Position numbers and translations under genes: made by a program | Part shown: piece after piece, positions 1 through 7,241 of the stretch | Position numbering within the stretch: the stretch's first letter is position 1 | Layout: every line of letters begins with the position of its first letter | Source: a virus | IMG/VR virus record: IMGVR_UViG_3300034101_002812 | Location: 1-39,005 of that record | Length of the DNA: 39,005 nt | Strand: one strand, 5' to 3' | Notes under the pieces: model-generated | Seen by the model: the letters and a program-made list of their open reading frames with translations, nothing else | Database searches by the model: none | What the model was told of the DNA's origin: nothing

Positions 1-28
1 TGACTTTCGTGTGACGTCTACCGATAAT
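1..28 (+). promoter_or_regulatory. Sigma70-type promoter P1 with TGACGTC in spacer (5' base cut by window edge)
   Basis: The window opens with TGACT (the first T of a TTGACT -35 box would be base 0), then a 17-bp spacer and GATAAT at 23-28. The spacer carries GTGTGACGTC, with TGACGTC at 12-18, the same spacer position as in the promoters at 3819 and 8490. The predicted start of transcription (about 34-36) falls on the ATG at 35, so the first gene may be leaderless. Confidence 0.6.
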
Positions 29-34
29 ACCGCC

Positions 35-220
35 ATGAGCAACATCACCAAGCAACTCGAAAAACTCGCAGCCGCCCCGGCTGGCACGCTGAAGCGGATC
101 GCGAAGACGTGGGTCTTGTTCTGCCCCTCGCCTTGCGGCTCGCCACGGTTCAGCATCGACGGCCAAGAGTTTCGGATCGAAGACGCAGCCACCAGACTCG
201 CCAAAGGAGACGCCAAGTGA
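35..220 (+). CDS. Small early protein of unknown function (61 aa)
   Basis: Not recognised. The protein is basic overall, with a Lys/Ala-rich N-terminal helix and a short CPSPCGSPRF segment with two cysteines near the middle. The frame is open to the left edge, but the ATG at 35 fits the predicted transcription start of P1 and no Shine-Dalgarno precedes it, so a leaderless mRNA is likely. Its TGA overlaps the GTG of the next gene (GTGA). Confidence 0.6.
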   Translation: MSNITKQLEKLAAAPAGTLKRIAKTWVLFCPSPCGSPRFSIDGQEFRIEDAATRLAKGDAK

Positions 221-453
221 ACAACGAATTCCAAGTCGGCCAGACCTACCGCTGCACGAGCCGTGCGTCTGGAAAATGCAGTTGGGGCTTCCGCGTTGCG
301 TCTCGCACCGCGAGCAGCGTGAGGCTCGTGGGAGACGACGGAAAAGTCTCTCGACTCGAAATCTTCGTCGTCGACAACGTCGAGCGGTGCCTTCCCAAGA
401 AAAGATCACGGCTTGGGCTGATCCTGACCGCCAACGACCTTGTCATTTCCTAA
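217..453 (+). CDS. Small early protein of unknown function (78 aa)
   Basis: Not recognised. It starts at a GTG overlapping the upstream stop. The first 55 residues are beta-rich (VGQTYRCTSR, WGFRVASRTASSVRLVGDD), resembling a small SH3/KOW-like barrel, followed by a basic PKKRSR stretch and a hydrophobic C-terminus. Function is not inferable; a nucleic-acid-binding role is only a guess from the basic charge. Confidence 0.6.
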   Translation: MNNEFQVGQTYRCTSRASGKCSWGFRVASRTASSVRLVGDDGKVSRLEIFVVDNVERCLPKKRSRLGLILTANDLVIS

Positions 454-454
454 C

Positions 455-466
455 TTGTCCGGATAC
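455..466 (+). promoter_or_regulatory. TAGTACGGATAC-type motif, copy 1 (variant TTGTCCGGATAC)
   Basis: Lies directly after the TAA of the preceding gene and 37 nt before the GTG at 503. A TTGTCA hexamer (439-444) precedes a potential -10 GATACA by 16 bp, so this copy could double as a weak sigma70 promoter. Confidence 0.5.
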
Positions 467-502
467 ACTCGCCATCCCCAACGCCACGAAGGAGACTTAC
501 CA

Positions 503-1318
503 GTGAACTACTACATCCACCTCAAGTCCAACACGAACAACGCCTGCCAGAACCTGATCCTGTCGGAGAACGGCAAGGGCGTGTCGCTCGAAGCCGTAGC
601 GGCTTTTGCTGCCAGTTGGGGCAAGAGAAACGGCACCACCAGCGTCAGCTACGAAGTCTCGAACAGTGCTGGCGAGGTCGTTGAGAAGGAAACCGTCATC
701 ATCTCGATCAAGCCGCTCGCCGACACGCTCAACCTCGACAGCCGCGACAAGTTCTTTGGCGTGCTGGAGGCCTTGCAGCAGTACATCGACAACGGCGAGG
801 ACGCCGACCACCTGATCGAAGAGTCGAAGTACGATGAATTTCGTGCCAAGCTGGACGCCGTCGCCGCCTTGCGTGATCAACTCGACGCCGTGCTGGCTTC
901 TCTGGGAGACGCCCCGGAGTTCAAGATCGTGCCGAAGCCTGAGACCGGCATCCCGCAGCCCAAAGCCGTCGAGTTGCACCTCGGAACGTCCCCTGAGTTC
1001 ACCCGCTACTCGAAGAAGGTCAAGGCTCTCGGCGGACGGTACAGCGACTGCCGTGGGAACGCCTACAAGCGGTTCGTCGATCTGCCGTGGACCCCGGAAG
1101 GCCGGGAATTGGCTAACAAGCTGATCGCCGAGTTCGGACGTGGCAAGCGAACCACAGCCATCGTGCGAGGAGTCAACAGTTACAAAGGCAAGCACGTCAA
1201 CGCCCCTGTCGTCGTTCACTATATCGACCGGAACGCCAGCGACCCGTGCGAGAGCCTCCGGCTCGCCTACGAGGCCGCTTTCGAGCAGGCCTTCCCTGAC
1301 TGTCTCGCAAGTGTTTAG
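503..1318 (+). CDS. Early protein of unknown function (271 aa)
   Basis: Not recognised. GTG start chosen because AAGGAG at 489-494 is spaced 8 nt upstream; the frame is open further upstream but without a better site. The N-terminal 75 residues look beta-rich, residues about 85-135 are predicted helical and acidic (EALQQYIDNGEDADHLIEE followed by LRDQLDAVLASLG), a Pro-rich linker follows (PKPETGIPQPK), and the C-terminal 110 residues form a second, basic domain (FTRYSKKVKALGGRYSDCRG). The last domain could bind DNA but has no named motif. Confidence 0.8.
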   Translation: MNYYIHLKSNTNNACQNLILSENGKGVSLEAVAAFAASWGKRNGTTSVSYEVSNSAGEVVEKETVIISIKPLADTLNLDSRDKFFGVLEALQQYIDNGEDADHLIEESKYDEFRAKLDAVAALRDQLDAVLASLGDAPEFKIVPKPETGIPQPKAVELHLGTSPEFTRYSKKVKALGGRYSDCRGNAYKRFVDLPWTPEGRELANKLIAEFGRGKRTTAIVRGVNSYKGKHVNAPVVVHYIDRNASDPCESLRLAYEAAFEQAFPDCLASV

Positions 1319-1326
1319 TACGGACT
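1316..1326 (+). promoter_or_regulatory. TAGTACGGACT motif, copy 2
   Basis: The motif's TAG is the stop codon of the 503 gene. It is 38 nt upstream of the ATG at 1365. No -35-like hexamer is visible at a suitable distance. Confidence 0.5.
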
Positions 1327-1364
1327 CCCTCACCACTACATCCACCCGAAAGGAACCCACCCCA

Positions 1365-1757
1365 ATGTCAGCTTTCGTCGTCAGCAAGAAACACCTCGCC
1401 ACCATCGTGAACTTCGCCGTCCAGCACGCCACGTGGCTCGACGATCACCGCGCCAACGAGGCCGACTTCAGCCATATCTACAAAACCCTCGCGGAGGAGA
1501 ACGTCCGCAGCGTCTGCGCTCGCTACAAGGACGAAAAGCCCAGCGAGTACGCAGACTTCCTGCGGCCGACTCTCCGTGGCAAGACTCCGCCGGTCTCGCC
1601 CGTCACGATCCTGAAGCTGTGCGACTGCCTCGACTACCAGTCCTGCGAGACGGACGACTGGGAGTCGACGGCGGCGTGCAAACTGCTCCGTCGAATCCGG
1701 GCCGAGGCCGTCCGCCTCATCCCCGGCTACGAAGAAGCACCGTGGGCTATCGCCTGA
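1365..1757 (+). CDS. Early protein of unknown function (130 aa)
   Basis: Not recognised. ATG start with GAAAGGAACC upstream as a purine-rich ribosome site. Sequence looks all-helical, with repeated acidic/basic helices (FSHIYKTLAEENVRSVCARY, ACKLLRRIRAEAVRLIPGY) and a central Pro-rich loop (GKTPPVSPVTILKLCDCLDY) with neighbouring cysteines. It is the first of three genes sharing a nearly identical leader (see repeats at 1777 and 2006). Confidence 0.75.
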   Translation: MSAFVVSKKHLATIVNFAVQHATWLDDHRANEADFSHIYKTLAEENVRSVCARYKDEKPSEYADFLRPTLRGKTPPVSPVTILKLCDCLDYQSCETDDWESTAACKLLRRIRAEAVRLIPGYEEAPWAIA

Positions 1758-1758
1758 T

Positions 1759-1770
1759 TTGTCCGGATAC
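1759..1770 (+). promoter_or_regulatory. TAGTACGGATAC-type motif, copy 3 (variant TTGTCCGGATAC)
   Basis: Begins just after the TGA of the 1365 gene and lies 30 nt before the GTG at 1801. Shares the TTGTCC variant with copy 1. Confidence 0.5.
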
Positions 1771-1776
1771 CATTAC

Positions 1777-1796
1777 CATCACCTGAAAGGAACCCA
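1777..1796 (+). repeat. 20-bp identical leader repeat, copy A
   Basis: CATCACCTGAAAGGAACCCA, identical at 2006-2025 and close to 1340-1359 (CATCCACCCGAAAGGAACCC region). It holds the ribosome site GAAAGGAA of the downstream gene, so a motif-plus-leader cassette has been copied. Confidence 0.75.
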
Positions 1797-1800
1797 ACCA

Positions 1801-1986
1801 GTGGAACTCATCATCAAAATCAACCTCGACAACGCGGCCTTCGAGTCGAAGTACGAGATCGCCCGGTGCCTCTCGAAGACCGCCGGGGAGATTCTCGACA
1901 CGCCGGGCGAGGCTCCCGTGAACAGTGCGGGCTTCATCTGCGACGTGAACGGAAACAGCGTCGGCCAGTGGGACATCATCGACTGA
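1801..1986 (+). CDS. Small phage protein of unknown function (61 aa)
   Basis: The sequence opens with ELIIKINLDNAAFESKYEIARCL and ends with a CDVNGNSVGQWDI segment. This resembles a common small phage protein type (I-x-L-D-N-A-A-F, then D-x-N-G-N-x-V-G) of unknown function. GTG start, GAAAGGAA upstream. A role in early takeover is likely only from position. Confidence 0.7.
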   Translation: MELIIKINLDNAAFESKYEIARCLSKTAGEILDTPGEAPVNSAGFICDVNGNSVGQWDIID

Positions 1987-1997
1987 TAGTACGGACT
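1987..1997 (+). promoter_or_regulatory. TAGTACGGACT motif, copy 4
   Basis: Starts inside TGATAGTACGG just after the stop of the 1801 gene; 32 nt before the GTG at 2030. Confidence 0.5.
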
Positions 1998-2005
1998 CTT
2001 TTCCC

Positions 2006-2025
2006 CATCACCTGAAAGGAACCCA
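2006..2025 (+). repeat. 20-bp identical leader repeat, copy B
   Basis: Exact copy of 1777-1796, again directly in front of a GTG-started small gene and directly behind a TAGTACGGA motif. Confidence 0.75.
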
Positions 2026-2029
2026 GCCC

Positions 2030-2278
2030 GTGAGCAAGAACATTTTCTACTGGCCCGTCATCAGCGGCAGCATCCCCTGCCAGAACAAGTCGTTCTCAGA
2101 CAACTCAGAGAGTGTCGAGTCGATCGTCCCCGAGACTCTCGGCGAGGCTGCGAGTCTCGAAAAGACCACCATCGAGTACCTCTGTCTGGCGGCTGTGTAC
2201 CAGTTGCTCGAAGAGGGGAAGTTGACCCCGTCCGACATCCAAGCCGCTTACCAGAGAGGTGAATCTTCGTCCTCGTAA
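2030..2278 (+). CDS. Small early protein of unknown function (82 aa)
   Basis: Not recognised. Acidic protein: an N-terminal beta-like stretch (NIFYWPVISGSIP), a Ser/Glu-rich middle and a helical C-terminal half ending in QRGESSSS. GTG start behind the leader repeat. The following 80 nt hold no gene until the GTG at 2358. Confidence 0.7.
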   Translation: MSKNIFYWPVISGSIPCQNKSFSDNSESVESIVPETLGEAASLEKTTIEYLCLAAVYQLLEEGKLTPSDIQAAYQRGESSSS

Positions 2279-2357
2279 ACAAAGACCTCCTGAGACTCGC
2301 CACCGTGGCGACAGTCCAAACCCGACAGGCAACTCTCAAGCTGAAAGAGGTGCTGAA

Positions 2358-2636
2358 GTGAAACCATTCCGACTGTCAGCAAACTGGATCGCATACGCAC
2401 ACGGGCCGGCGGCAGACGACCGCCAGCCTACGGCAGTCGAACTCTGTGACTTGATCACCGAGCGAGACTACGTGCTGGTGCCGGGCGACCGGCTCGACCT
2501 CGTCAGGGAGATCATCGACGTGGCTGGCCTGTACTCATCGAGCTACGGCGGCGACCGGGAGGACAAGCTTCGAGCGGCACGGGCGAGGCGGCTGATTCAG
2601 CGAGCGTGCAAGTGGATCGAGGAGGTGCAGAAATGA
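2358..2636 (+). CDS. Small early protein of unknown function (92 aa)
   Basis: Not recognised. The GTG at 2358 is preferred because AAAGAGGTG lies 7 nt upstream; an in-frame ATG at 2259 would add 33 low-complexity residues overlapping the previous gene. The protein has a helical core (DRLDLVREIIDVAGLY) and a basic C-terminal helix (RAARARRLIQRACKWIEEVQK). Its TGA overlaps the next ATG. Confidence 0.7.
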   Translation: MKPFRLSANWIAYAHGPAADDRQPTAVELCDLITERDYVLVPGDRLDLVREIIDVAGLYSSSYGGDREDKLRAARARRLIQRACKWIEEVQK

Positions 2637-2911
2637 CTCAGGTACAGCTTGGACAGATCGTGACGACGGCAGGCGTGGCCGAGTGGATCGACGGATCGCA
2701 GCCGCAGTCGATCGAGATCGCACGGGCGGTCTGGCGGCACCGCTCGCGGGATTGGGGCGACATCTGCCGCGAAGACTGGACCGCGAACGATGAGGCTCTT
2801 CGCGGCGGCGGGCGGCTGCACTCGTCCTACAAGGTTGGCGGGCGTGAGATTTGGATCATCACCGAGTCGGATCGAAGCGTGACGACAGTCCTTTTCCCAG
2901 AGGAGTATTGA
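2633..2911 (+). CDS. Small phage/plasmid-type conserved protein (92 aa)
   Basis: The pattern W-RHRSRDWGDI, then ANDEAL--GGRLHSSY and a C-terminal IWIITESDRSVTTVLFPEEY matches, as I recall, a widespread small family on phages and plasmids (GDWG ... ITEADRSVTTVLLPEDY) whose function is unknown. The full family length is present. The ATG overlaps the upstream TGA, so translation is probably coupled. Confidence 0.75.
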   Translation: MTQVQLGQIVTTAGVAEWIDGSQPQSIEIARAVWRHRSRDWGDICREDWTANDEALRGGGRLHSSYKVGGREIWIITESDRSVTTVLFPEEY

Positions 2912-2914
2912 AGC

Positions 2915-3232
2915 ATGGAAGGGCAAGTAGTGGTGACTCGCGAGACTCTCCTGTCGCTGGCGGCGTCGCTGGCGATACGGCAACTCTCGCATTTCGGAGT
3001 GAAGCCGGCAGAGCTTGAGTCTCTGCGGCATCAAGTGCAGTCGGCCGTCGATCGGTCTGAGGGCACGATCCAGTACGTGGCCCAGAAGGAGACCGACACG
3101 CTGCGGGCGATGCTCGAAGACGACGACGAGCAGCCGGAGGTCGAGTTTGTCATGCTCCTGTCGGTTTACGCAGACGCAGGCGTGCGTATCGCTTGTCAGA
3201 TTCAACGCCAGAGACTCGCGGAGGCAAACTGA
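2915..3232 (+). CDS. Early protein of unknown function (105 aa)
   Basis: Not recognised. Predominantly helical and acidic (ETDTLRAMLEDDDEQPEVEF), ending in a basic helix. AGAGGAG precedes the ATG by about 9 nt. Ends in a TGATG overlap with the next gene. Confidence 0.7.
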   Translation: MEGQVVVTRETLLSLAASLAIRQLSHFGVKPAELESLRHQVQSAVDRSEGTIQYVAQKETDTLRAMLEDDDEQPEVEFVMLLSVYADAGVRIACQIQRQRLAEAN

Positions 3233-3675
3233 TGACCATCAACGAAGTGATCGAGCGGACGGTCGCCTGCGTGACCAGAGACGACCACGAGGTGCAGTGG
3301 TTCCACAACGAGAAGGACGCCGCCGCGTTCGTGCAACACGTCTACGGACTGACGCCGTATGACTTGATCGGGCACGAGAGTGTCGCGATCAAGAGCTTCT
3401 GCGACCGCGAGCCGAGGGCCGGAGACTTGATCAAAACCCCCCACGGCGTGGCCGTGATCTCTGGCGACGGCGAGGCGGTCCTCAACGCCCGGACGTTCCG
3501 CGCCGGCGAGCGAGTCTCCTGCTCCGGCGGACCGTGCGTCACGTACCACGCCGACCGTCTGCGGTTCGTCGGTCTGGAGACGGTGCGGTGCTGGCGGTGG
3601 GCCGACGGCTACCCGGCGGCTCATAACGGCGGCGACTACACCGTGACGGTCCCCGTCTGGAAGGAGGAAAAATGA
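3232..3675 (+). CDS. Early protein of unknown function (147 aa)
   Basis: Not recognised. ATG overlapping the upstream TGA is preferred over the earlier in-frame GTG at 3193. An N-terminal helical third is followed by a beta-rich domain (AGDLIKTPHGVAVISGDG ... VSCSGGPCVTYHADRLRFVG), with GDLIKTPHGVAVI resembling an SH3-like barrel strand pair. Two cysteines in CSGGPC could bind metal, but no second pair is seen. Confidence 0.7.
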   Translation: MTINEVIERTVACVTRDDHEVQWFHNEKDAAAFVQHVYGLTPYDLIGHESVAIKSFCDREPRAGDLIKTPHGVAVISGDGEAVLNARTFRAGERVSCSGGPCVTYHADRLRFVGLETVRCWRWADGYPAAHNGGDYTVTVPVWKEEK

Positions 3676-3803
3676 TTGACTACAGAAAGTTGATTGATTC
3701 CCTGCTCCTGATCCGGCTGGGGCAGGAACTGGGGACGGATAGTCCGCTGGCCCGGGCCGTTGCGGAATTGCTGGATTTGGCCCTAAAACAGGGCTTTTTC
3801 TGA
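3672..3803 (+). CDS. Very small protein (43 aa) whose 3' end forms the terminator
   Basis: Not recognised. A strong AAGGAGG at 3662-3667 sits 4 nt before the ATG and the ORF overlaps the previous stop, so translation is likely. The peptide is one long Leu-rich amphipathic helix (LIDSLLLIRLGQELGTDSPL ... ELLDLALKQGFF). Codons for the last residues (LALKQGFF) coincide with the stem-loop and T-tract at 3780-3799, so ribosomes reaching the stop would cover the terminator. Confidence 0.6.
   Translation: MIDYRKLIDSLLLIRLGQELGTDSPLARAVAELLDLALKQGFF
3780..3799 (+). terminator. Rho-independent terminator T1
   Basis: GCCCT-AAAAC-AGGGC followed by TTTTT: a 5-bp stem with 5-nt loop and five T. It lies inside the end of the 43-aa gene and 20 nt before promoter P2, so it separates two transcription units. 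Confidence 0.65.
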
Positions 3804-3818
3804 TCTGCGCCATAGCAC

Positions 3819-3847
3819 TTGACAACCGTGTGACGTCGCACTATACT
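3819..3847 (+). promoter_or_regulatory. Strong sigma70 promoter P2 with TGACGTC operator-like spacer
   Basis: TTGACA at 3819-3824, 17-bp spacer, TATACT at 3842-3847. The spacer has GTGTGACGTC, with TGACGTC at 3831-3837 (spacer positions 7-13). The downstream leader (GAACGAGACC, TCGAACCAAGGAG) resembles the leader behind P3. Drives the 3891-8444 gene run. Confidence 0.85.
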
Positions 3848-3890
3848 TGGGGGACAAGTGAACGAGACCTTCGAACCAAGGAGATCAACA

Positions 3891-4928
3891 GTGAACGCAA
3901 CCATCAACAACACGCCCGCCGCCTTCGCCCGCGCCGCCTTCGAGAAGGCCAAGTCTCTGCACGAGCAGTGGCGGTCCGAGATCGCCGCTGGCCGGTTCAT
4001 CTGGAGCGGTCCGTCGATCTGCCCGAAGGAGGGCGACGGCGTCTCTGAGAAGGTTCCCTCGAATCGGGAACTCCGGGCCAGCTACGCAGCCGCGACGAAC
4101 AGCCTGAACGACCACCTCGACCGTCTCGTGGCCCAAGAGACCGGCTTCGGCGGCTCGTTCATCGAACTCGTCGAGGCCCAGCGGGAGAACGGCTATCGCC
4201 CCTCGTTCTACGAGAAGACCAACCCCGCCGTGGAGGTTCTCGCCGACGCCTACGACTTCGTGGCGAAGCTCTGGGGGCTCCCCCTGACGTCCTACCGGCC
4301 CGAGCAGGCCAAGCCGATCCCGGCGTGCCCGCAGACGCTTCCGGCGGGCCTGCCGCCGCTCCCGGCGTGCATCAGGGACGACAAGAGGGGCTTCTACAAC
4401 TCGAACGGCTACGCCAGCCAGATCGTCCAGTTCATCGAGGCCGGGCGGATCGCAGACGCGGTCCTCCTCGCGGTTCGCGTGGCCGGTAATGATCACCGCC
4501 ACGCCGCCGACATTCGCGACTGGTTCAGCCGCGCCGCCGACTCGCTCAAGCACCGGCTCGACGATGATCGCCCGGCGGTGCTGACGCTCCAGTGGATCAA
4601 GGATCGGTGCCGCCAGCTTCGCGACATCGCTCACGCGGAAGCCAAGACGGTCGACTGCAAGTTCATCCGCTCGCGGGGGTTTGAGTACCGGCTCTGCTCT
4701 GAAGACGACGTGATCGAGGGTTCCGGTCCGGGCTGCAAGGAGCCGACGCTCAAGGGACTCCGGGCTGACGCCGCCCGGTGCCGCGAGCAAGGCGGAAGCT
4801 CGATCAACATCAGCGGCGGCTACGACGGCAGCGACGATTTCGAGTTCAGCGACTACCAGCCGTTCGTCACCGAGTGGAGCCTGACTCTGTCCGTCGACGA
4901 GATTCTGGCGATCGGCAAGAAGTCCTGA
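3891..4928 (+). CDS. Early protein of unknown function (345 aa)
   Basis: Not recognised. The GTG is chosen because AAGGAG at 3878-3883 is 7 nt upstream; an in-frame upstream codon at 3858 has no ribosome site. It is the first gene behind P2. Residues 1-120 are helical and charged, a Pro-rich linker follows around 135-160 (PIPACPQTLPAGLPPLPAC), then a helical segment (QIVQFIEAGRIADAVLLAVR) and a C-terminal domain starting near RLCSEDDVIEG. The first position in a strong early operon suggests high expression; no enzymatic motif is visible. Confidence 0.8.
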   Translation: MNATINNTPAAFARAAFEKAKSLHEQWRSEIAAGRFIWSGPSICPKEGDGVSEKVPSNRELRASYAAATNSLNDHLDRLVAQETGFGGSFIELVEAQRENGYRPSFYEKTNPAVEVLADAYDFVAKLWGLPLTSYRPEQAKPIPACPQTLPAGLPPLPACIRDDKRGFYNSNGYASQIVQFIEAGRIADAVLLAVRVAGNDHRHAADIRDWFSRAADSLKHRLDDDRPAVLTLQWIKDRCRQLRDIAHAEAKTVDCKFIRSRGFEYRLCSEDDVIEGSGPGCKEPTLKGLRADAARCREQGGSSINISGGYDGSDDFEFSDYQPFVTEWSLTLSVDEILAIGKKS

Positions 4929-4964
4929 GCATCACCAGCACCCCAAACCCGAAGGAGACTTCCA

Positions 4965-5636
4965 GTGAACAACATCATCACCCCCGAGATCGAGACCGAA
5001 GCCGCCCTCTACGCGGAGGGCACGAAGTACAGCAAGGCAGACATCATCGCTGAGTATCGAGCGCACGTTCGCCGTGCCGCTGAGGACGGCGTCGAGCATC
5101 TCGACATTCAGCGGTTCTGCGAGAACGTGCTGGGGATCGACGTCAGCGGCTCAGACGCCGTCGAACGAGTGATTGCCAGCCTCAAGGGAGAGCGTCTCAC
5201 GTCCGACCGTGTTGCAAAGGCTTTCGATAACATCGACGGCTACTACCCGGTGATCGACGGCGACCTCGTGCTGACCGGCGAGTTCCGCTACGCCGACCAG
5301 CCCGGCGATTGGTCGAGCTACCGCAACGAGGCTGCGATCGACAACGAAGTCGCCCTCGCCGCCGGGTGGACGATCGACGATGAGGGGTTCGCCGAGCCGT
5401 CGGAGTTTGCCGAAGACGGCATCGGCCTGCCTGCGGAGACTTTGTGCAAGCTCAGCGGACTCTCGCTCGAAGAGTTGGGGCTCGACGAGTCCTGCACGGT
5501 GACGGTGTTCCCGGACTACATCGGCGGGCTGGGCGGGCAGGGGCACGACCTCCCAGACTTGGCGGCAGGCAACAAGGACTTGGAGAAGCGTGTCTGGCAG
5601 GCAGCGGTCAAGTGGGCGAAGGGAGGTGACAAGTGA
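4965..5636 (+). CDS. Early protein of unknown function (223 aa)
   Basis: Not recognised. GTG start in the recurring cassette GAAGGAGACTTCCAGTGAAC. Acidic protein with an N-terminal helical region (KYSKADIIAEYRAHVRRAAEDGVEHL), a beta-rich middle (YYPVIDGDLVLTGEFRY) and a Gly-rich stretch (YIGGLGGQGHDLPDLA) near the C-terminus. Its TGA overlaps the next GTG. Confidence 0.8.
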   Translation: MNNIITPEIETEAALYAEGTKYSKADIIAEYRAHVRRAAEDGVEHLDIQRFCENVLGIDVSGSDAVERVIASLKGERLTSDRVAKAFDNIDGYYPVIDGDLVLTGEFRYADQPGDWSSYRNEAAIDNEVALAAGWTIDDEGFAEPSEFAEDGIGLPAETLCKLSGLSLEELGLDESCTVTVFPDYIGGLGGQGHDLPDLAAGNKDLEKRVWQAAVKWAKGGDK

Positions 5637-5863
5637 CCAGCATCAAGTGGCACGAAGTCGAACGACGTCGCTGGACGGCGGGCCGCTTCCGCATCACCTT
5701 GGGCAACGTCATCGGCCAGCCCTACAGACTTGAGGTGCTGGACAAGAGTGGCGACCGGTGGGGGTATGTCGGAATCGGAAGCTACAAAAGCCTGTCAAGC
5801 GCAAAGCAGGGTGCAAGAAACCATCAGTCTCGAACCAAACAACGCGAAGGAGACGACCAGTGA
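5633..5863 (+). CDS. Small basic protein of unknown function (76 aa)
   Basis: Not recognised. Beta-rich small basic protein (WHEVERRRWTAGRFRITLGN, GYVGIGSYKSLSSAKQGARNH); the closing helix after YKSLSSAK resembles a short DNA- or RNA-contacting helix but this is a guess. GTG overlaps the upstream stop, and its own stop overlaps the next GTG. Confidence 0.65.
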   Translation: MTSIKWHEVERRRWTAGRFRITLGNVIGQPYRLEVLDKSGDRWGYVGIGSYKSLSSAKQGARNHQSRTKQREGDDQ

Positions 5864-6084
5864 ACATCATCGGCAACGAAAACACGAGGACGGTCAACTT
5901 CGGCAAGCGGCACCGGGTCGCGGTGACGTTCACCCGGATCGACGGTCTGTGGCACGCCCACGGGGCGATGCTGCCGACGCCGAAGCGGAACTTCCGCACC
6001 GCCCGTGCGATCGTCGCGAGGCGGCTGGCGGGGATCAAGTTCGTGGCTCACGGCGGCAAGATTGAGATCGGAGGTGACGAGTGA
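5860..6084 (+). CDS. Small basic protein of unknown function (74 aa)
   Basis: Not recognised. The GTG is chosen over earlier in-frame starts because it carries the GAAGGAGACGACCAGTGAAC cassette. Strongly basic, two-layer beta pattern followed by an Arg-rich helix (TARAIVARRLAGIKFVAHGG), which resembles small nucleic-acid-binding folds. Confidence 0.65.
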   Translation: MNIIGNENTRTVNFGKRHRVAVTFTRIDGLWHAHGAMLPTPKRNFRTARAIVARRLAGIKFVAHGGKIEIGGDE

Positions 6085-6329
6085 CGCACCCCAACATCGA
6101 AGCCGCCGTGCGGTGGTCGCTCGACGAGTTCGACCGACGCACGCGGCTGCTCGAAGAAGACTCGCCCGAGGCGAGAGTTGACTGGATCAACCCGGACTAT
6201 CGAGTCTCGTGGACAGACGTCTGTGCAAGGTTCTTCGACGACCCGCCCGTGCGGCACTTCGCCGGACTGCGGATCGACTACGACACGGCGCTGAAACAGG
6301 AACTCACAAAAAGGAGGAACAGCAAGTGA
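6081..6329 (+). CDS. Small early protein of unknown function (82 aa)
   Basis: Not recognised. Acidic, helical, Trp-rich (VRWSLDEFDRRTRLLEED, VSWTDVCARFFDD). Translation is probably coupled to the previous gene through a GTGA overlap. Confidence 0.65.
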   Translation: MTHPNIEAAVRWSLDEFDRRTRLLEEDSPEARVDWINPDYRVSWTDVCARFFDDPPVRHFAGLRIDYDTALKQELTKRRNSK

Positions 6330-6595
6330 ACACTGTCTACACCCCCGATGCTCTGTCCAGAAGCGTTGCCAAGGGCAAGTACAAGACTTGCCTTCTGCGA
6401 GACCTCAGTAAGACCGACACGGACGACGCGTTCGTCTTCGTCTTTCCGTCGCCAGACTTGATCAACGCCGAGAACGGCGACGGCAACTTCCTCGAAGTCT
6501 GGGACTACGCCCGCGACCTGTCGAGTGTCACCACAAGCCGTGGCGACATCGCGACCACGCCCGAGACCGTCATCTACTACACGTGGGAGGACTGA
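6326..6595 (+). CDS. Small early protein of unknown function (89 aa)
   Basis: Not recognised. AAGGAGGAACAGCAA precedes the GTG. Acidic alpha/beta protein (DDAFVFVFPSPDLINAENGDG, TPETVIYYTWED). Short spacing to its neighbours places it in the P2 operon. Confidence 0.65.
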   Translation: MNTVYTPDALSRSVAKGKYKTCLLRDLSKTDTDDAFVFVFPSPDLINAENGDGNFLEVWDYARDLSSVTTSRGDIATTPETVIYYTWED

Positions 6596-6597
6596 GC

Positions 6598-6870
6598 ATG
6601 AGCAACGAATTCATCACGACTGACCACGCCTACGAAACGCTCGACTTGCTTCGGCGCAGTGTCGAGGACTTGACGTCAATACGGCGGATTCTCCGCCGGG
6701 CACGGCGTCAGGGCAAAGGCGTTCACCCCGGCAAGTGTCGAGACACGCTCTCGGCCTGTCTCGCCGACCTGATCGAGTCTTGCGCACACCTGTCGCAGGG
6801 CGACGACGCCGACCGGATCGAGTTGAGCAAGGAACTGGCGGCACGCATCATCAAGGAGGACTTGCAGTGA
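6598..6870 (+). CDS. Small helical protein of unknown function (90 aa)
   Basis: Not recognised. Four predicted helices with an Arg-rich second helix (IRRILRRARRQGKGVHPGKC) and an acidic C-terminal half. A small four-helix, possibly DNA-binding fold would fit, without a named family. ATG chosen; its in-frame upstream extension overlaps the previous gene. Confidence 0.65.
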   Translation: MSNEFITTDHAYETLDLLRRSVEDLTSIRRILRRARRQGKGVHPGKCRDTLSACLADLIESCAHLSQGDDADRIELSKELAARIIKEDLQ

Positions 6871-7241
6871 GCATCATTAGCGACAAGAAGGGCAGGCCTG
6901 TCTACGTAAAGCGAGACAACTGGTATGTCGTCTACAGGATCGGAAAGTTTGGAAGCTACGAGTGCGACGACGAGCGTGTCTACGGCTCAGTTGAAGACGT
7001 TCGTGCCGACTACCCTGAAGCGGTCAAGCACGTAGACAAGAGAGCAACAAAGGCCAAGAAGCGACACCCAGACACGCACTACAGGCCTTCCGGCAAGGCG
7101 GCTCAATGTCTTGGAACACCCGGATCAACGCTGAGCCATGATCAATGGCTCAACTGCAAAGCGACAAGCGACATATCGAAGGTGACTTGCAAGGAATGCC
7201 TGAAGCAAGTCCGCACACTCATCAACAGTAGGCTCAAATGA
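6867..7241 (+). CDS. Small protein with C-terminal zinc-binding pattern (124 aa)
   Basis: An N-terminal beta region (KRDNWYVVYRIGKFGSYECDD) is followed by HPDTHYRPSGKAAQCLG and DISKVTCKECLKQV. A His/Cys pair followed by V-T-C-x-x-C resembles small phage proteins with a C-terminal treble-clef-like zinc site; function is unknown. GTG overlapping the upstream TGA, after AAGGAGGACTTGCA. Confidence 0.65.
   Translation: MSIISDKKGRPVYVKRDNWYVVYRIGKFGSYECDDERVYGSVEDVRADYPEAVKHVDKRATKAKKRHPDTHYRPSGKAAQCLGTPGSTLSHDQWLNCKATSDISKVTCKECLKQVRTLINSRLK

Noticed and set aside
497-1432. 311-codon minus-strand ORF opposite the 503 gene
   Set aside because: GC-rich shadow frame; no ribosome site, and it runs opposite a gene with better start and codon use.
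6670-6690. TGACGTCA copy inside the 6598 gene
   Set aside because: Lies within coding sequence with no -10 box at a fitting distance, so not counted with P1-P4.
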